Assembly (NCBI GenBank): GCA_038257845.1
Contig: JBBSQL010000001.1
Location: 1 to 64,000, forward strand
Reading direction: 5' to 3'
Length of the DNA: 64,000 nt
Source: JAFDXJ01 sp038257845
Lineage (GTDB): Bacteria; Bacteroidota; Bacteroidia; Chitinophagales; Chitinophagaceae
The notes beneath the pieces are model-generated. The model was given only the letters and a program-made list of their open reading frames with translations, searched no databases and was not told the origin of the DNA. Shown here in pieces: positions 26,858 through 35,879 of the stretch (within the stretch, counting starts at the first letter, position 1; each line of letters opens with the position of its first letter). The translations under genes were made by a program, and so were the position numbers.

Positions 26858-26985
26858 TTACATTCTATAAAAGGATTTATTGCTTTTGCATTGTTGATGT
26901 TTTCCAAAAAAAAATGTTGAAATTTCATTTATATTTTAAAATAAAATGCGTATTTTACTTGCATGTAAATTTCAAATAACTCATA

Positions 26986-27438
26986 ATGCATCCATATACT
27001 CCTTACTTGCTATCCGATATAAAAGCCGCTTGTCGTAGGGAGAAAATATTAAATGAATATGAAAGTCTGGAAGAGCAAACGCTTGAAGAGCATTTTGAGG
27101 AAATTGAAAGATGGGTAAGTGGAGAATTGCCAGAGCATGCATTTGGTTATTTCTGCGGATTGAAATCATCAGATTTCCCGCCAACCAAACAATTATCTCT
27201 TCGGGATATGAAATTAATTTGCAAGGCTTTTGAAAAATTGCTTTATTCCTGGAATTCAGGTATAGATTTACCAGAAAAATTACCCTGGCCTTTGCGGTAT
27301 AAATTTATGGTAGATACACTCAACCAGGGAATTACAATTGTAAATAGTGGTTTTATGACTTTCGGTTATTGTTCTGGAGATGCGCCTAATTGCATTTTCA
27401 AAGAATATTGTTCCTGCCTTCAATACTGGGATGATTAA
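26986..27438 (+). CDS. Hypothetical protein with Cys-rich C-terminus
   Basis: A 150-residue soluble protein that I do not recognise. The N-terminal half is acidic and helical (YESLEEQTLEEHFEEIERWV). It ends in a Cys-rich tail, GYCSGDAPNCIFKEYCSC, with spacing C-x6-C-x5-C-x-C, which could bind a metal ion. Trp and aromatic residues are frequent near the C-terminus. It has no signal peptide or membrane segment. It stands between the heptose genes and the toxin-antitoxin genes, with gaps on both sides, so it may belong to the small accessory patch that ends at 28.4 kb. Confidence 0.7.
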   Translation: MHPYTPYLLSDIKAACRREKILNEYESLEEQTLEEHFEEIERWVSGELPEHAFGYFCGLKSSDFPPTKQLSLRDMKLICKAFEKLLYSWNSGIDLPEKLPWPLRYKFMVDTLNQGITIVNSGFMTFGYCSGDAPNCIFKEYCSCLQYWDD

Positions 27439-27520
27439 AATGATATTGGTTTAGAAGAAAATGATTCATCAGACAAGACGTTTTGAATGTGTTTTCATAA
27501 AAAATATTTATGCATAAAAA

Positions 27521-27754
27521 TTGGTATTGACGCTCGATAAAAAAATAATTGAAAAAGCAAAAAAAATTGTTTCTGCCAAAAATATCAGCATTTCGCAAAT
27601 GGTCGAAAAGTATCTTGAAAACCTGGAAGCTGAAACTTATAAAAAAGGAATTGAAATTTCACCATTTGTAAAAAGTATAACATTTGGTAGCAATATTCCT
27701 CATGATTTAGATAAAGAGGAATATTCCAGGTACTTGTTAGAGAAGTATTCCTGA
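27521..27754 (+). CDS. DUF6364-like antitoxin, possibly frameshifted near the start
   Basis: About 77 residues resembling DUF6364 ribbon-helix-helix-type proteins, usually antitoxins of PIN-domain toxins: LTLDKKIIEKAKKIVSAKNI is followed by SISQMVEKYLENLE. The only possible start in frame is TTG at 27521, because a TAA stop sits at 27515. An ATG at 27510 lies in another frame; one extra A in the run at 27516-27520 would join them to give MHKKLVLTLDKK, the usual family N-terminus. Either the gene uses TTG or it has lost one base. No PIN-type toxin gene follows. The next genes are hicB and hicA. Confidence 0.65.
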   Translation: MVLTLDKKIIEKAKKIVSAKNISISQMVEKYLENLEAETYKKGIEISPFVKSITFGSNIPHDLDKEEYSRYLLEKYS

Positions 27755-27804
27755 AATGTATTTTCCAATCAATTCTATATCTTTATGAAATATATTACTA
27801 AGTT

Positions 27805-28152
27805 ATGAACAATTACATTGAAACCCATGATACTGAAAATGTCATTGAACTGCAATTAAATGTGTTGGTTTTCCAGGAAGGATTATACTTTGTAGCTTTT
27901 TGTCCTTCACTAAATCTTTCTTCTTATGGTGACAGTATTGAGGAAGCTAAAATTGGATTTGATGAGGTAATGAATGCATATTTAGAAGACTGTAAAGAAA
28001 ATAATTCTTTACATGAAGATTTATTAAAAAATGGATGGACATTTATTCAAAATGCAAAAAAACCTGAACCTCCGGTAAAAGTTGAACTGAATATTCCAGG
28101 CGGGTTTCTGCGAACTCAGTTTAATGAAAACTGGATAGTTCCGGTATGTTGA
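27805..28152 (+). CDS. hicB: HicB-family antitoxin
   Basis: A 115-residue HicB-like protein with the partial RNase H fold of HicB antitoxins: IELQLNVLVFQEGLYFVAFC, then PSLNLSSYGDSIEEAKIGFD. It neutralises the HicA toxin and usually represses the operon. The C-terminal part (PEPPVKVELNIPGGFLRTQF) is the variant tail seen in Bacteroidota members rather than a clear DNA-binding domain. Its order, antitoxin first and toxin second, is the reverse of the classical E. coli hicAB arrangement. The hicA start lies 4 bp downstream. Confidence 0.8.
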   Translation: MNNYIETHDTENVIELQLNVLVFQEGLYFVAFCPSLNLSSYGDSIEEAKIGFDEVMNAYLEDCKENNSLHEDLLKNGWTFIQNAKKPEPPVKVELNIPGGFLRTQFNENWIVPVC

Positions 28153-28156
28153 GCGT

Positions 28157-28402
28157 ATGGGTATTAAACAAATTTCAACAAAAAGATTTATTGCCTGGTT
28201 AGAAAGCATTGGCCTGGTATATGAAAGAACAAAAGCTTCTCATGATCATTATAATTATCCCAAAGGTCACCCAAAAAGATTAACAAGAACGATCACATTA
28301 AGATCTAAATATAAAGAGATTCCTATACTTCATATTCACACAAACCTCAAAACACTTAATATTTCGAAAGATATTTTTGAAGAAGAAATTAAAAATTTCT
28401 AA
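28157..28402 (+). CDS. hicA: HicA-family toxin (mRNA interferase)
   Basis: An 81-residue protein with the dsRNA-binding-like fold of HicA toxins. The N-terminal KQISTKRFIAWLESIGLVYE is followed by RTKASHDHYNYP, where the conserved His expected to be catalytic lies in the SHDHY segment (usually SHH). HicA cleaves mRNA to stop growth unless bound by HicB. The C-terminus includes RTITLRSKYKEIPILHIH, with the arrangement of family members. It is part of a two-gene unit with hicB and ends the accessory patch. Confidence 0.8.
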   Translation: MGIKQISTKRFIAWLESIGLVYERTKASHDHYNYPKGHPKRLTRTITLRSKYKEIPILHIHTNLKTLNISKDIFEEEIKNF

Positions 28403-28517
28403 ACCATTTTAAAAATAAATTTTAAAAGTTCGTTTAATAAAAGCCTAAATTTCCTTTCATTCATAATAATCAGTTCAGCTTAGCGTACACAATGCAGGCT
28501 AAGTCATAGTTTTGTAT

Positions 28518-29525
28518 ATGTATAAAATCATTCTTGTTTTTTTACTCTTCACTATATCTAATTTACAAGCGCAAAAAATTTCTCCTGCTGACCTGGTAGA
28601 ATTGAAATCCCTGGAAAGCGAAATGTCCCCGCCTGCAAAGAATATGGTGTTTGCAGAAGAAGCAAGTACGCGTTTTGAAGCAGATAGTTTATTTACCCGG
28701 AAATTTGTACAGGCTTTAAAAATCAATAATTCATTTTACTTTCCTTTTGATTCTATAATAACAGTCTCTCAATTAATGGCGCCTGATAGTTCCTTCCGGA
28801 TTTTTACCTGGGAATTAAAAAGGGATGAAAGTTATTTCAGGCAGAAAGGTGCTATTCAAATGCGCACAAAAGATGGCTCTTTAAAATTATTTCCTTTATT
28901 GGATATGAGCGATTACGCAGAAAACCCTGTGGACTCAGTGCGTACCAATTTAAACTGGATCGGCGCGATTTATTACAACCTGATCATGAACGAATACAAG
29001 GAGAAAAAATATTACACACTATTCGGATTTGATGATAATGATTTTATGTCCACCCGGAAATGGCTGGAAGTTTTAACTTTCGATGACGCAGGCAAACCTG
29101 TTTTTGGCGGCCGGTTTTTTGATTATAAAAATGATAGTTTAAAAGCGCCACAACCTGTGTATCGTTTTTTAATGGAGTTTAAAAAAGATGCGGGTACGCG
29201 TTTAAATTATGATCCCGAAACCAAACTCATTCTCTTTGATCATCTCGTAAGTGAAACGAATGAATCACAGAAAAAGTTTACACTTGTACCTGATGGAGAT
29301 TTTGAAGCATTCAAATGGACAGATGGACGTTGGTTGCATATTGACACAGCCTTTCATGATAAAATACAATTAGGCCAAGAACCAGTGCCCAAGCCACTCT
29401 TCGATGAATCCGGGAATCCAAATGAAGATGAGTTGTTACAACAATCAGAAAAAAATCAAAAAAAAGAAACAGTTCCAAAAAAGAAAGTGCCACCAAATTC
29501 GTTGGATGGTTTGAAAGAATATTAA
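28518..29525 (+). CDS. Secreted protein of unknown function
   Basis: A 335-residue protein from the ATG at 28518. A TTG two codons upstream is possible but the ATG gives a clean signal peptide (MYKIILVFLLFTISNLQAQ). The mature chain contains YFPFDSIITVSQLMAPDSSF and FTWELKRDESYFRQKGAIQM, which suggest a beta-rich periplasmic protein. The tail is Lys/Pro-rich. I do not recognise a named family, though similar proteins seem to exist in Chitinophagaceae. A TAGTTTTG −7 box at 28507 ends 3 bp before the ATG, so the message may have almost no leader. Confidence 0.75.
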   Translation: MYKIILVFLLFTISNLQAQKISPADLVELKSLESEMSPPAKNMVFAEEASTRFEADSLFTRKFVQALKINNSFYFPFDSIITVSQLMAPDSSFRIFTWELKRDESYFRQKGAIQMRTKDGSLKLFPLLDMSDYAENPVDSVRTNLNWIGAIYYNLIMNEYKEKKYYTLFGFDDNDFMSTRKWLEVLTFDDAGKPVFGGRFFDYKNDSLKAPQPVYRFLMEFKKDAGTRLNYDPETKLILFDHLVSETNESQKKFTLVPDGDFEAFKWTDGRWLHIDTAFHDKIQLGQEPVPKPLFDESGNPNEDELLQQSEKNQKKETVPKKKVPPNSLDGLKEY

Positions 29526-29613
29526 ATTAGAGTGAATTAGTAAACTTTCAATAGTAATTCTTACATGGTATAAAAGGGAATAAAAAAATATTTTAATCTT
29601 AAAATCTATAATC

Positions 29614-31398
29614 CTAATCCAATTTTAAAACGGCCAAAAAAGCTTCCTGCGGAATTTCTACATTACCAATTTGACGCATTCTTTTTTTACCTTCTTTTTG
29701 TTTTTCCAGCAACTTGCGTTTCCGGCTGATATCGCCACCATAACATTTTGCAGTCACATCTTTTCGCATTGCACTGATACTTTCCCGCGCAATTACTTTG
29801 GCGCCAATAGCAGCCTGGATGGCTATTTGAAATTGTTGCCTTGGTAATAATTCTTTTAATTTTTCGCACAATTTTCTACCAAAATCCTGTGACCGACCAC
29901 GATGTATAAGGGCGCTAAGTGCATCCACTTTTTCATTGTTCAATAGTATATCCATCTTCACAATATCTGCTGGCCTGTAACCAATTGGATGATAATCAAA
30001 AGAAGCATAGCCGCGTGTAGAACTTTTTAATTTATCATAAAAATCAAAAACGATTTCTGTCAATGGCATTTCAAAAATCAATTCAACACGTGTTGCGGTA
30101 AGGTAACTTTGATTAATAAGGTTGCCTCTTTTACCCAAACATAAAGTCATGATATTACCGATATAATCCGGCAGTGTAATGATTTGTGCTTTAATAAAAG
30201 GTTCATCTATATGATCAATCTTCGTAGTATCCGGCATTTGCGCGGGATTATTTACAATGATTTTTTCCTGCCGCGTCGTATAAGTATGAAAGCTTACGTT
30301 CGGAACAGTTGTAATAACTGTCTGGTTAAATTCACGCTCCAATCTTTCCTGGATTATTTCCATGTGAAGCAATCCCAAAAACCCGCAACGAAAGCCAAAA
30401 CCCAGTGCCTGCGAGGTTTCCAGCTCAAAGGTGAGCGACGCATCATTGAGTTGTAATTTATCCATACAATCCCGCAACTCTTCAAAATCTTCTGTAACCA
30501 CGGGAAAAATTCCTGCAAAAACCATGGGCTTCACTTCTTCAAAACCCTGGATCATGGGAGCAGGATTTGCAGCAAGCGTAATCGTATCACCAACTTTTAC
30601 TTCTTTGGCATTTTTTATCCCGGTAATAATGTAGCCCACATTTCCTGCGGAAATATCTTTTGTGGGAATCAGGCCCATTTTTAAAACACCAACTTCATCA
30701 GCAAAATATTCTTCACCTGTTGCTACAAATTCTATCTTATCCCCTTTTTTCAAAGTGCCATTGAAGATGCGGAAGTATGCAATGATTCCCCTGAAACTAT
30801 TAAATACACTGTCAAAAATCAAAGCTTGTAAAGGTGCAGCAGGATCTCCTTTAGGCGCAGGGATTCTTTCAATCACGGCAGCTAATACTTCTTCAATACC
30901 AATACCTGCTTTACCACTCGCCAATAAAATATCAGATTCTTTGCAGCCAATGAGTTCGATGATCTGGTCCCTTACTTCCGGGATCATCGCACCATCCATA
31001 TCAATTTTATTAATGACTGGAATGATTTCCAAATCATTTTCAATTGCCAGGTAAAGATTGCTGATTGTTTGTGCCTGAATGCCCTGCGTCGCATCTACGA
31101 GTAAAAGAACACCTTCGCAAGCTGCGAGTGCGCGGCTCACTTCATAACTAAAATCAACGTGGCCGGGCGTATCAATGAGGTTAAAAACATAAGGTTTGTC
31201 CTTATAAATATATTGCATCTGAATGGCATGACTTTTTATCGTAATGCCTTTTTCTCTTTCGAGGTCCATATCATCCAAAACCTGGTTCATCATTTGACGT
31301 TCGCCAATCGTATGCGTATGTTCCAGCAGCCTGTCCGCCAGCGTACTTTTGCCGTGATCAATGTGAGCAATAATGCAGAAATTGCGGATATTTTCCAT
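29614..31398 (-). CDS. lepA: Elongation factor 4
   Basis: A 594-residue translational GTPase that back-translocates ribosomes. G motifs are visible: AHIDHGKSTLADRLL (G1), DTPGHVDFSYEVSRALAACE (G3) and INKIDMDGA (G4). The LepA-specific C-terminus is present (SISAMRKDVTAKCYGGDISR then KRKLLEKQKEGKKRMRQIG). The ATG at 31398 gives MENIRNFCIIAHIDHGKS; a TTG three codons upstream is less likely because the −7 promoter box is immediately behind it. The gene stands alone. Confidence 0.97.
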   Translation of the reverse strand: MENIRNFCIIAHIDHGKSTLADRLLEHTHTIGERQMMNQVLDDMDLEREKGITIKSHAIQMQYIYKDKPYVFNLIDTPGHVDFSYEVSRALAACEGVLLLVDATQGIQAQTISNLYLAIENDLEIIPVINKIDMDGAMIPEVRDQIIELIGCKESDILLASGKAGIGIEEVLAAVIERIPAPKGDPAAPLQALIFDSVFNSFRGIIAYFRIFNGTLKKGDKIEFVATGEEYFADEVGVLKMGLIPTKDISAGNVGYIITGIKNAKEVKVGDTITLAANPAPMIQGFEEVKPMVFAGIFPVVTEDFEELRDCMDKLQLNDASLTFELETSQALGFGFRCGFLGLLHMEIIQERLEREFNQTVITTVPNVSFHTYTTRQEKIIVNNPAQMPDTTKIDHIDEPFIKAQIITLPDYIGNIMTLCLGKRGNLINQSYLTATRVELIFEMPLTEIVFDFYDKLKSSTRGYASFDYHPIGYRPADIVKMDILLNNEKVDALSALIHRGRSQDFGRKLCEKLKELLPRQQFQIAIQAAIGAKVIARESISAMRKDVTAKCYGGDISRKRKLLEKQKEGKKRMRQIGNVEIPQEAFLAVLKLD

Positions 31399-31404
31399 AG
31401 TTGT

Positions 31405-31412
31405 CAAAGATA
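31405..31412 (-). promoter_or_regulatory. −7 box next to lepA start
   Basis: Minus strand TATCTTTG matches TAnnTTTG and ends 6 bp before the ATG. The predicted start is at or near the initiation codon, so the transcript may be leaderless. No −33 TTG at the usual spacing. Confidence 0.45.
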
Positions 31413-31536
31413 ATTAAACGAAAACTGAATCCCGGAATTGATTATTCATTTTGGCAACTCCATGATTTAAAAATACTTTTTCAATTTTTTTTGAAAAAGT
31501 ATTACGAATTTTTAAAATAAAAATATGCAGAAGAAA

Positions 31537-34257
31537 TTATTTCTCCGTAACGCGGATATCTATGCGGCGATTTTTTGCTCTTCCTTCCGGCGTTAAATTA
31601 TCTGCTACTGGAAATTGTGGACCATACCCTTCCGCTTTTAATCTTGAAGCGTCAACACCCATTTTCACTAAAGCATTCATCGCTGTTTCTGCACGCTGTC
31701 CACTCAAAGCAACATTTGGTACACTATCTCCGGTGTTATCCGTATAGCCACCCATTTTTAATTTTACTGCAGGATATGCTTTTAAAATAGTTGCTACATT
31801 TTGTAAAACATTTTCTGAGCCCGGTTTTAAATCCATTTTCCCGGATTCAAAATAAACACCTTGCAGTGAAAACCATTTTGAAGAATTCAATAATTCCTGG
31901 TCATTATTTTTCAGCATTTCTACCAAAGAATATAATGAAGTATTTTTCCCAAGCGTAACTGTTGTGCCACCTGGTAAATCTACATTTACCATATCACCTT
32001 CATTATAAACAAAATCGCCGGCTGCATTCAGAGAACCTTCTGCACTTGAATTATCCGTAATTATATTTGAACCAGGAACTGCCGAAATTGTTGATTGCAC
32101 ATGGCTTACAGGTTGTTTGTCTATAAAGACCTGCGCCAATGTTGGTGCAAGTACCAAAGAAACAATAGACATTAATTTGATCAAAATATTCATAGAAGGA
32201 CCGGAAGTATCTTTAAATGGATCGCCCACTGTATCACCAGTAACAGACGCTTTGTGCGGCTCCGATTTTTTATAATACATCTGGCCATTTATATCAACGC
32301 CTTTCTCAAAAGATTTTTTTGCATTATCCCAGGCACCACCCGCATTATTTTGAAACATACCCATCAACACACCGCTCACGGTTGCACCTGCGAGAAAACC
32401 ACCCAATGCTTCAGGGCCTAAAAGAAATCCAATAATAATCGGTGAAACAATTGCAATAGCGCCCGGCCACATCATTTTTTTAAGTGATGCATCTGTTGAA
32501 ATAGCTACACATTTTTCATACTCAGGTTTTCCTGTGCCTTCCATAATTCCAGGTATTGTCCTGAACTGGCGACGCACTTCTTCCACCATTGCCATAGCAG
32601 CTTCGCCTACGGCGCGGATCGCTAATGAGGAGAAAATAAAAGGAATCATTGCACCTACAAATAAACTGGCCAATACATCTGCTTTATAAATATCAATACC
32701 CGTCATGGCATAACCGTTGTGCTGAATCACACCAACATAAGCAGCAAACAATGCAAGTGCAGTCAATGCGGCAGATGCAATAGCAAATCCTTTTCCGCTT
32801 GCTGCCGTTGTATTTCCTACAGCATCGAGCACGTCTGTTTTTTCACGCACTTCTTTAGGTAATTCACTCATTTCTGCAATACCTCCTGCGTTGTCCGCTA
32901 TCGGGCCAAATGCATCAATGGCAAGCTGCATGGCAGTTGTGGCCATCATACCTGCGGCGGCAATAGCAACGCCATAAAGGCCTGCGCAATAATATGAACC
33001 CCATATACCGGCCGCTAAAACCAGGATAGGCAATAAAGTAGATTCCATACCCACTGCAAGACCAGAAATAATATTCGTTGCATGCCCGGTTGCAGATTGC
33101 CTGATAATACTCATCACCGGGCGTTTGCCCATGGCAGTGTAATATTCAGTGATAAGACTCATTAAAGTACCTACTGCAAGTCCTACTCCAATAGCCCCGA
33201 GTACACCCCATTTGGTAAACTCTGAATTTCTTAAACTCATGGTGTCCGGAAGAATGTAATAGACCAGGCCTATACAGGCAATTGCGGTTAAAACAATTGA
33301 ACCCCAGTTACCCATATTCAATGCTTTTTGAACATTGGATGTATTGATCCCTGCTGTATCACTCACGCGCACAAAGAATGTTCCCACAATGGAAAATAAA
33401 ATGCCGACACCGGCGATCATCATGGGCAATAATATTGGTGCAAAGCCACCAAATTTATCCACGGATATAGTTTCTTGTCCGAGCACCATTGTTGCTAAAA
33501 CTGTAGCCACATAAGAACCAAACAAGTCAGCACCCATACCAGCCACGTCACCCACATTATCACCCACATTATCCGCAATGGTTGCGGGGTTACGGGGATC
33601 ATCTTCGGGAATGCCGGCTTCTACTTTTCCCACAAGGTCAGCGCCCACATCAGCCGCTTTAGTATATATACCACCTCCAACGCGTGCAAAAAGCGCGATG
33701 GATTCAGCACCCAGTGAAAATCCTGTGAGTATTTCAATGGTACGAACCATATCTTCAGAATTTGCGCCGGATGCCGGGGCAAAAATTTCTTTTAAAATAA
33801 TAAATAAACCACCCAGGCCAAGTACGGCCAGGCCGGCTACGCCAAGTCCCATAACAGATCCACCGGTAAATGAAACATTTAATGCTTTTGATAAACTTGT
33901 TCTTGCAGCATGTGCTGTACGTGTATTTGCTTTAGTGGCTACACGCATTCCGATATAACCTGCGGTAGCGCTGCAAACAGCGCCCATAATAAACGCGATG
34001 GAAATGCTCCAGTGTGAATTTGGGTTTGTAGTGGACATAAATGCCAGTAAAACCGCGACGATTATTACAAAATAAGTGAGTACTTTCCATTCTGCTTTCA
34101 AAAAGGCCATTGCGCCTTCAGCAATGTACTTACTGATCTCTTTCATTCTTTCATTTCCCGGGTCCTGCTTTTCTACCCATTTGAATTTCAGGAAAGTATA
34201 AAGAAGGCCAATAAGGCCCATTGCCGGTACCAAAAGTACAATTGTATTAAACGACAT
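31537..34257 (-). CDS. hppA: Membrane pyrophosphatase (ion-translocating) fused to a C-terminal OmpA domain
   Basis: A 906-residue protein. The first about 710 residues are a membrane-bound pyrophosphatase that uses pyrophosphate hydrolysis to pump H+ or Na+. Substrate motifs include DVGADLVGKVEAGIPEDDPR and IADNVGDNVGDVAGMGADLF. The stretch GNTTAASGKGFAIASAALTA carries the Ala typical of K+-dependent enzymes. After the last helix (residues about 690-710) is a linker of about 90 residues, then an OmpA-like domain at residues 802-906: FESGKMDLKPGSE, GGYTDNTGDSVPN and GRAKNRRIDIRV, with the Asp and Arg that bind peptidoglycan. The termini of these pumps face the periplasm, so the OmpA domain can reach the wall. 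The fusion is unusual. Confidence 0.95.
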   Translation of the reverse strand: MSFNTIVLLVPAMGLIGLLYTFLKFKWVEKQDPGNERMKEISKYIAEGAMAFLKAEWKVLTYFVIIVAVLLAFMSTTNPNSHWSISIAFIMGAVCSATAGYIGMRVATKANTRTAHAARTSLSKALNVSFTGGSVMGLGVAGLAVLGLGGLFIILKEIFAPASGANSEDMVRTIEILTGFSLGAESIALFARVGGGIYTKAADVGADLVGKVEAGIPEDDPRNPATIADNVGDNVGDVAGMGADLFGSYVATVLATMVLGQETISVDKFGGFAPILLPMMIAGVGILFSIVGTFFVRVSDTAGINTSNVQKALNMGNWGSIVLTAIACIGLVYYILPDTMSLRNSEFTKWGVLGAIGVGLAVGTLMSLITEYYTAMGKRPVMSIIRQSATGHATNIISGLAVGMESTLLPILVLAAGIWGSYYCAGLYGVAIAAAGMMATTAMQLAIDAFGPIADNAGGIAEMSELPKEVREKTDVLDAVGNTTAASGKGFAIASAALTALALFAAYVGVIQHNGYAMTGIDIYKADVLASLFVGAMIPFIFSSLAIRAVGEAAMAMVEEVRRQFRTIPGIMEGTGKPEYEKCVAISTDASLKKMMWPGAIAIVSPIIIGFLLGPEALGGFLAGATVSGVLMGMFQNNAGGAWDNAKKSFEKGVDINGQMYYKKSEPHKASVTGDTVGDPFKDTSGPSMNILIKLMSIVSLVLAPTLAQVFIDKQPVSHVQSTISAVPGSNIITDNSSAEGSLNAAGDFVYNEGDMVNVDLPGGTTVTLGKNTSLYSLVEMLKNNDQELLNSSKWFSLQGVYFESGKMDLKPGSENVLQNVATILKAYPAVKLKMGGYTDNTGDSVPNVALSGQRAETAMNALVKMGVDASRLKAEGYGPQFPVADNLTPEGRAKNRRIDIRVTEK

Positions 34258-34285
34258 AATAAAAAGGGTTATTTATTTAGGTCGG

Positions 34286-34293
34286 CAAAAATA
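34286..34293 (-). promoter_or_regulatory. −7 box for pyrophosphatase-OmpA gene
   Basis: Minus strand TATTTTTG followed by CCGACC matches TAnnTTTG and ends 28 bp before the ATG. No clear −33 element. Confidence 0.45.
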
Positions 34294-34351
34294 GGGGAAT
34301 TGAGGAAAAAAGGCGCGTTTAAATTGGATTTCATGCAATTATATTTCCACA

Positions 34352-35839
34352 CTATGTATATGGGAAATGCAATTGCTTAAATGCCTGCCCTAAATAATCA
34401 ATTAAATCGGAAGGTAATAAGCTTTCAACAGATTGTTCCTGAAGTGAAAGATCGCCTGCAAGTCCATGCAGGTAAACGCCCAGGATTGCCGCATCCAGTG
34501 AATTGTAGCCTTGTGCTAATAAAGAAGTAATGATTCCGGTTAATGCATCTCCCATGCCACCAGTAGCCATTCCGGAATTCCCGGTTAGATTAAAAAAAGC
34601 TTTTCCATTTTTTGCTACGCATGTATGATGACCTTTTAAAACAATGGTGAATGCATATTTTTGGGAAAGTGAAATAGCTTTTTCAAAGCGCTCAAAATCA
34701 TTTTGCATTTCACCGAAAAGCCTGTCAAATTCTTTGGGATGTGGCGTGATCACTGCGTTTTCAGAAATTAGTTCAATAAATTCCGGATTTTCTGCAATTA
34801 AATTTAATGCATCTGCATCAATAACATATTTTGATAAGGAAGAATGAAGTAATGATTTTAATAAATCAAATGCTGGCTTTTCTTTTCCCAACCCTGGGCC
34901 TATGCCGGCAGACTGGTATTTTTCAAAATCAATTTTATCCTCAATAAGGCACATAGCTTCCGGTGTACTTATTTGTAAAATGGATATTTCATTGTGTGGT
35001 ATTTTTACGGTTACCAATCCGGCTCCTGCATGCAGGCAAGCTTTGCTACAAAGTACGGCGGCGCCCATTTTTCCTTTACTTCCGGCAATAAGCAATGCAT
35101 GGCCACATGTTCCCTTATGTGCAAAATCCGGCCTGGGTTTATAAATGTTTTTCGCTAGGCTTTCAGAAATTAAAAATATATCCGTGTTGATTGTATCTAA
35201 AAATTCCGGTGACAAACCAATATTCATAATAGAAACATGCCCGGCAAAAGATGCATTTTCAGCCATTAGAAAACATAATTTCAATGATTGAAAAGTGAGC
35301 GTATAGTTGGCTTTGATGATTTGATTTTTAATGGAACTCTTATCACAAAACATACCCGTTGGTAAATCAATTGAAACAACAGTTGCATTGAATTGATTGA
35401 TATGATTCACCAGTTCCGCATACAAACCATGCAATGGCCTGTCAAGACCCAAACCAAGTAATGAATCAATTATGAGATCATTTTTTTCTATAGAAGGAAA
35501 AAATTCAGTTGATTGTATAAAATGAATATTCGTTGAAACGCTATGCAACTTTTGCAAATTAGTCTGGAAATCAACGCTGCCAAGACTTCCCATTTCAACA
35601 ATGAAAATCGCAGGATCATATCCTTTTAAAATTAAAAGCCGTGCAATGGCAAGGCCATCTCCCCCATTATTGCCTTTTCCGCAAAAGATTTTTATAGGGT
35701 TATTTAATAAATTATTTTCTTCTAAAAACTCAACACATGCCATGGCTGCTCTTTCCATGAGTTGCAGTGATTCTAAGGGTTCATGCGCGATCGTCCATGC
35801 ATCCCATTGCTGCATTTGTTGTGCGGATAATAATTGCAT
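34352..35839 (-). CDS. nnr: Bifunctional NAD(P)H-hydrate epimerase / ADP-dependent dehydratase
   Basis: A 495-residue repair enzyme for damaged NAD(P)H. The N-terminal YjeF_N epimerase domain (about residues 1-215) has IKIFCGKGNNGGDGLAIARL and SLLGLGLDRPLHGLY. The C-terminal carbohydrate-kinase-like dehydratase domain (about residues 225-490) has GTCGHALLIAGSKGKMGAAV, IGPGLGKEKPAF, VITPHPKEFDRLFG and the ADP-binding GNSGMATGGMGDALTGIITS. The order and length match the fused E. coli Nnr. Its start codon is separated from the alpha-2-macroglobulin gene by the latter's terminator, so it has its own promoter. Confidence 0.95.
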   Translation of the reverse strand: MQLLSAQQMQQWDAWTIAHEPLESLQLMERAAMACVEFLEENNLLNNPIKIFCGKGNNGGDGLAIARLLILKGYDPAIFIVEMGSLGSVDFQTNLQKLHSVSTNIHFIQSTEFFPSIEKNDLIIDSLLGLGLDRPLHGLYAELVNHINQFNATVVSIDLPTGMFCDKSSIKNQIIKANYTLTFQSLKLCFLMAENASFAGHVSIMNIGLSPEFLDTINTDIFLISESLAKNIYKPRPDFAHKGTCGHALLIAGSKGKMGAAVLCSKACLHAGAGLVTVKIPHNEISILQISTPEAMCLIEDKIDFEKYQSAGIGPGLGKEKPAFDLLKSLLHSSLSKYVIDADALNLIAENPEFIELISENAVITPHPKEFDRLFGEMQNDFERFEKAISLSQKYAFTIVLKGHHTCVAKNGKAFFNLTGNSGMATGGMGDALTGIITSLLAQGYNSLDAAILGVYLHGLAGDLSLQEQSVESLLPSDLIDYLGQAFKQLHFPYT

Positions 35840-35879
35840 GGAATAAAATTACGCATTTTAAAAGTTGTATAAAAAATAA

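Noticed and set aside
26986..28402. Integrative element with att sites
   Set aside because: No integrase, no direct repeats and no tRNA edge were found around the patch.
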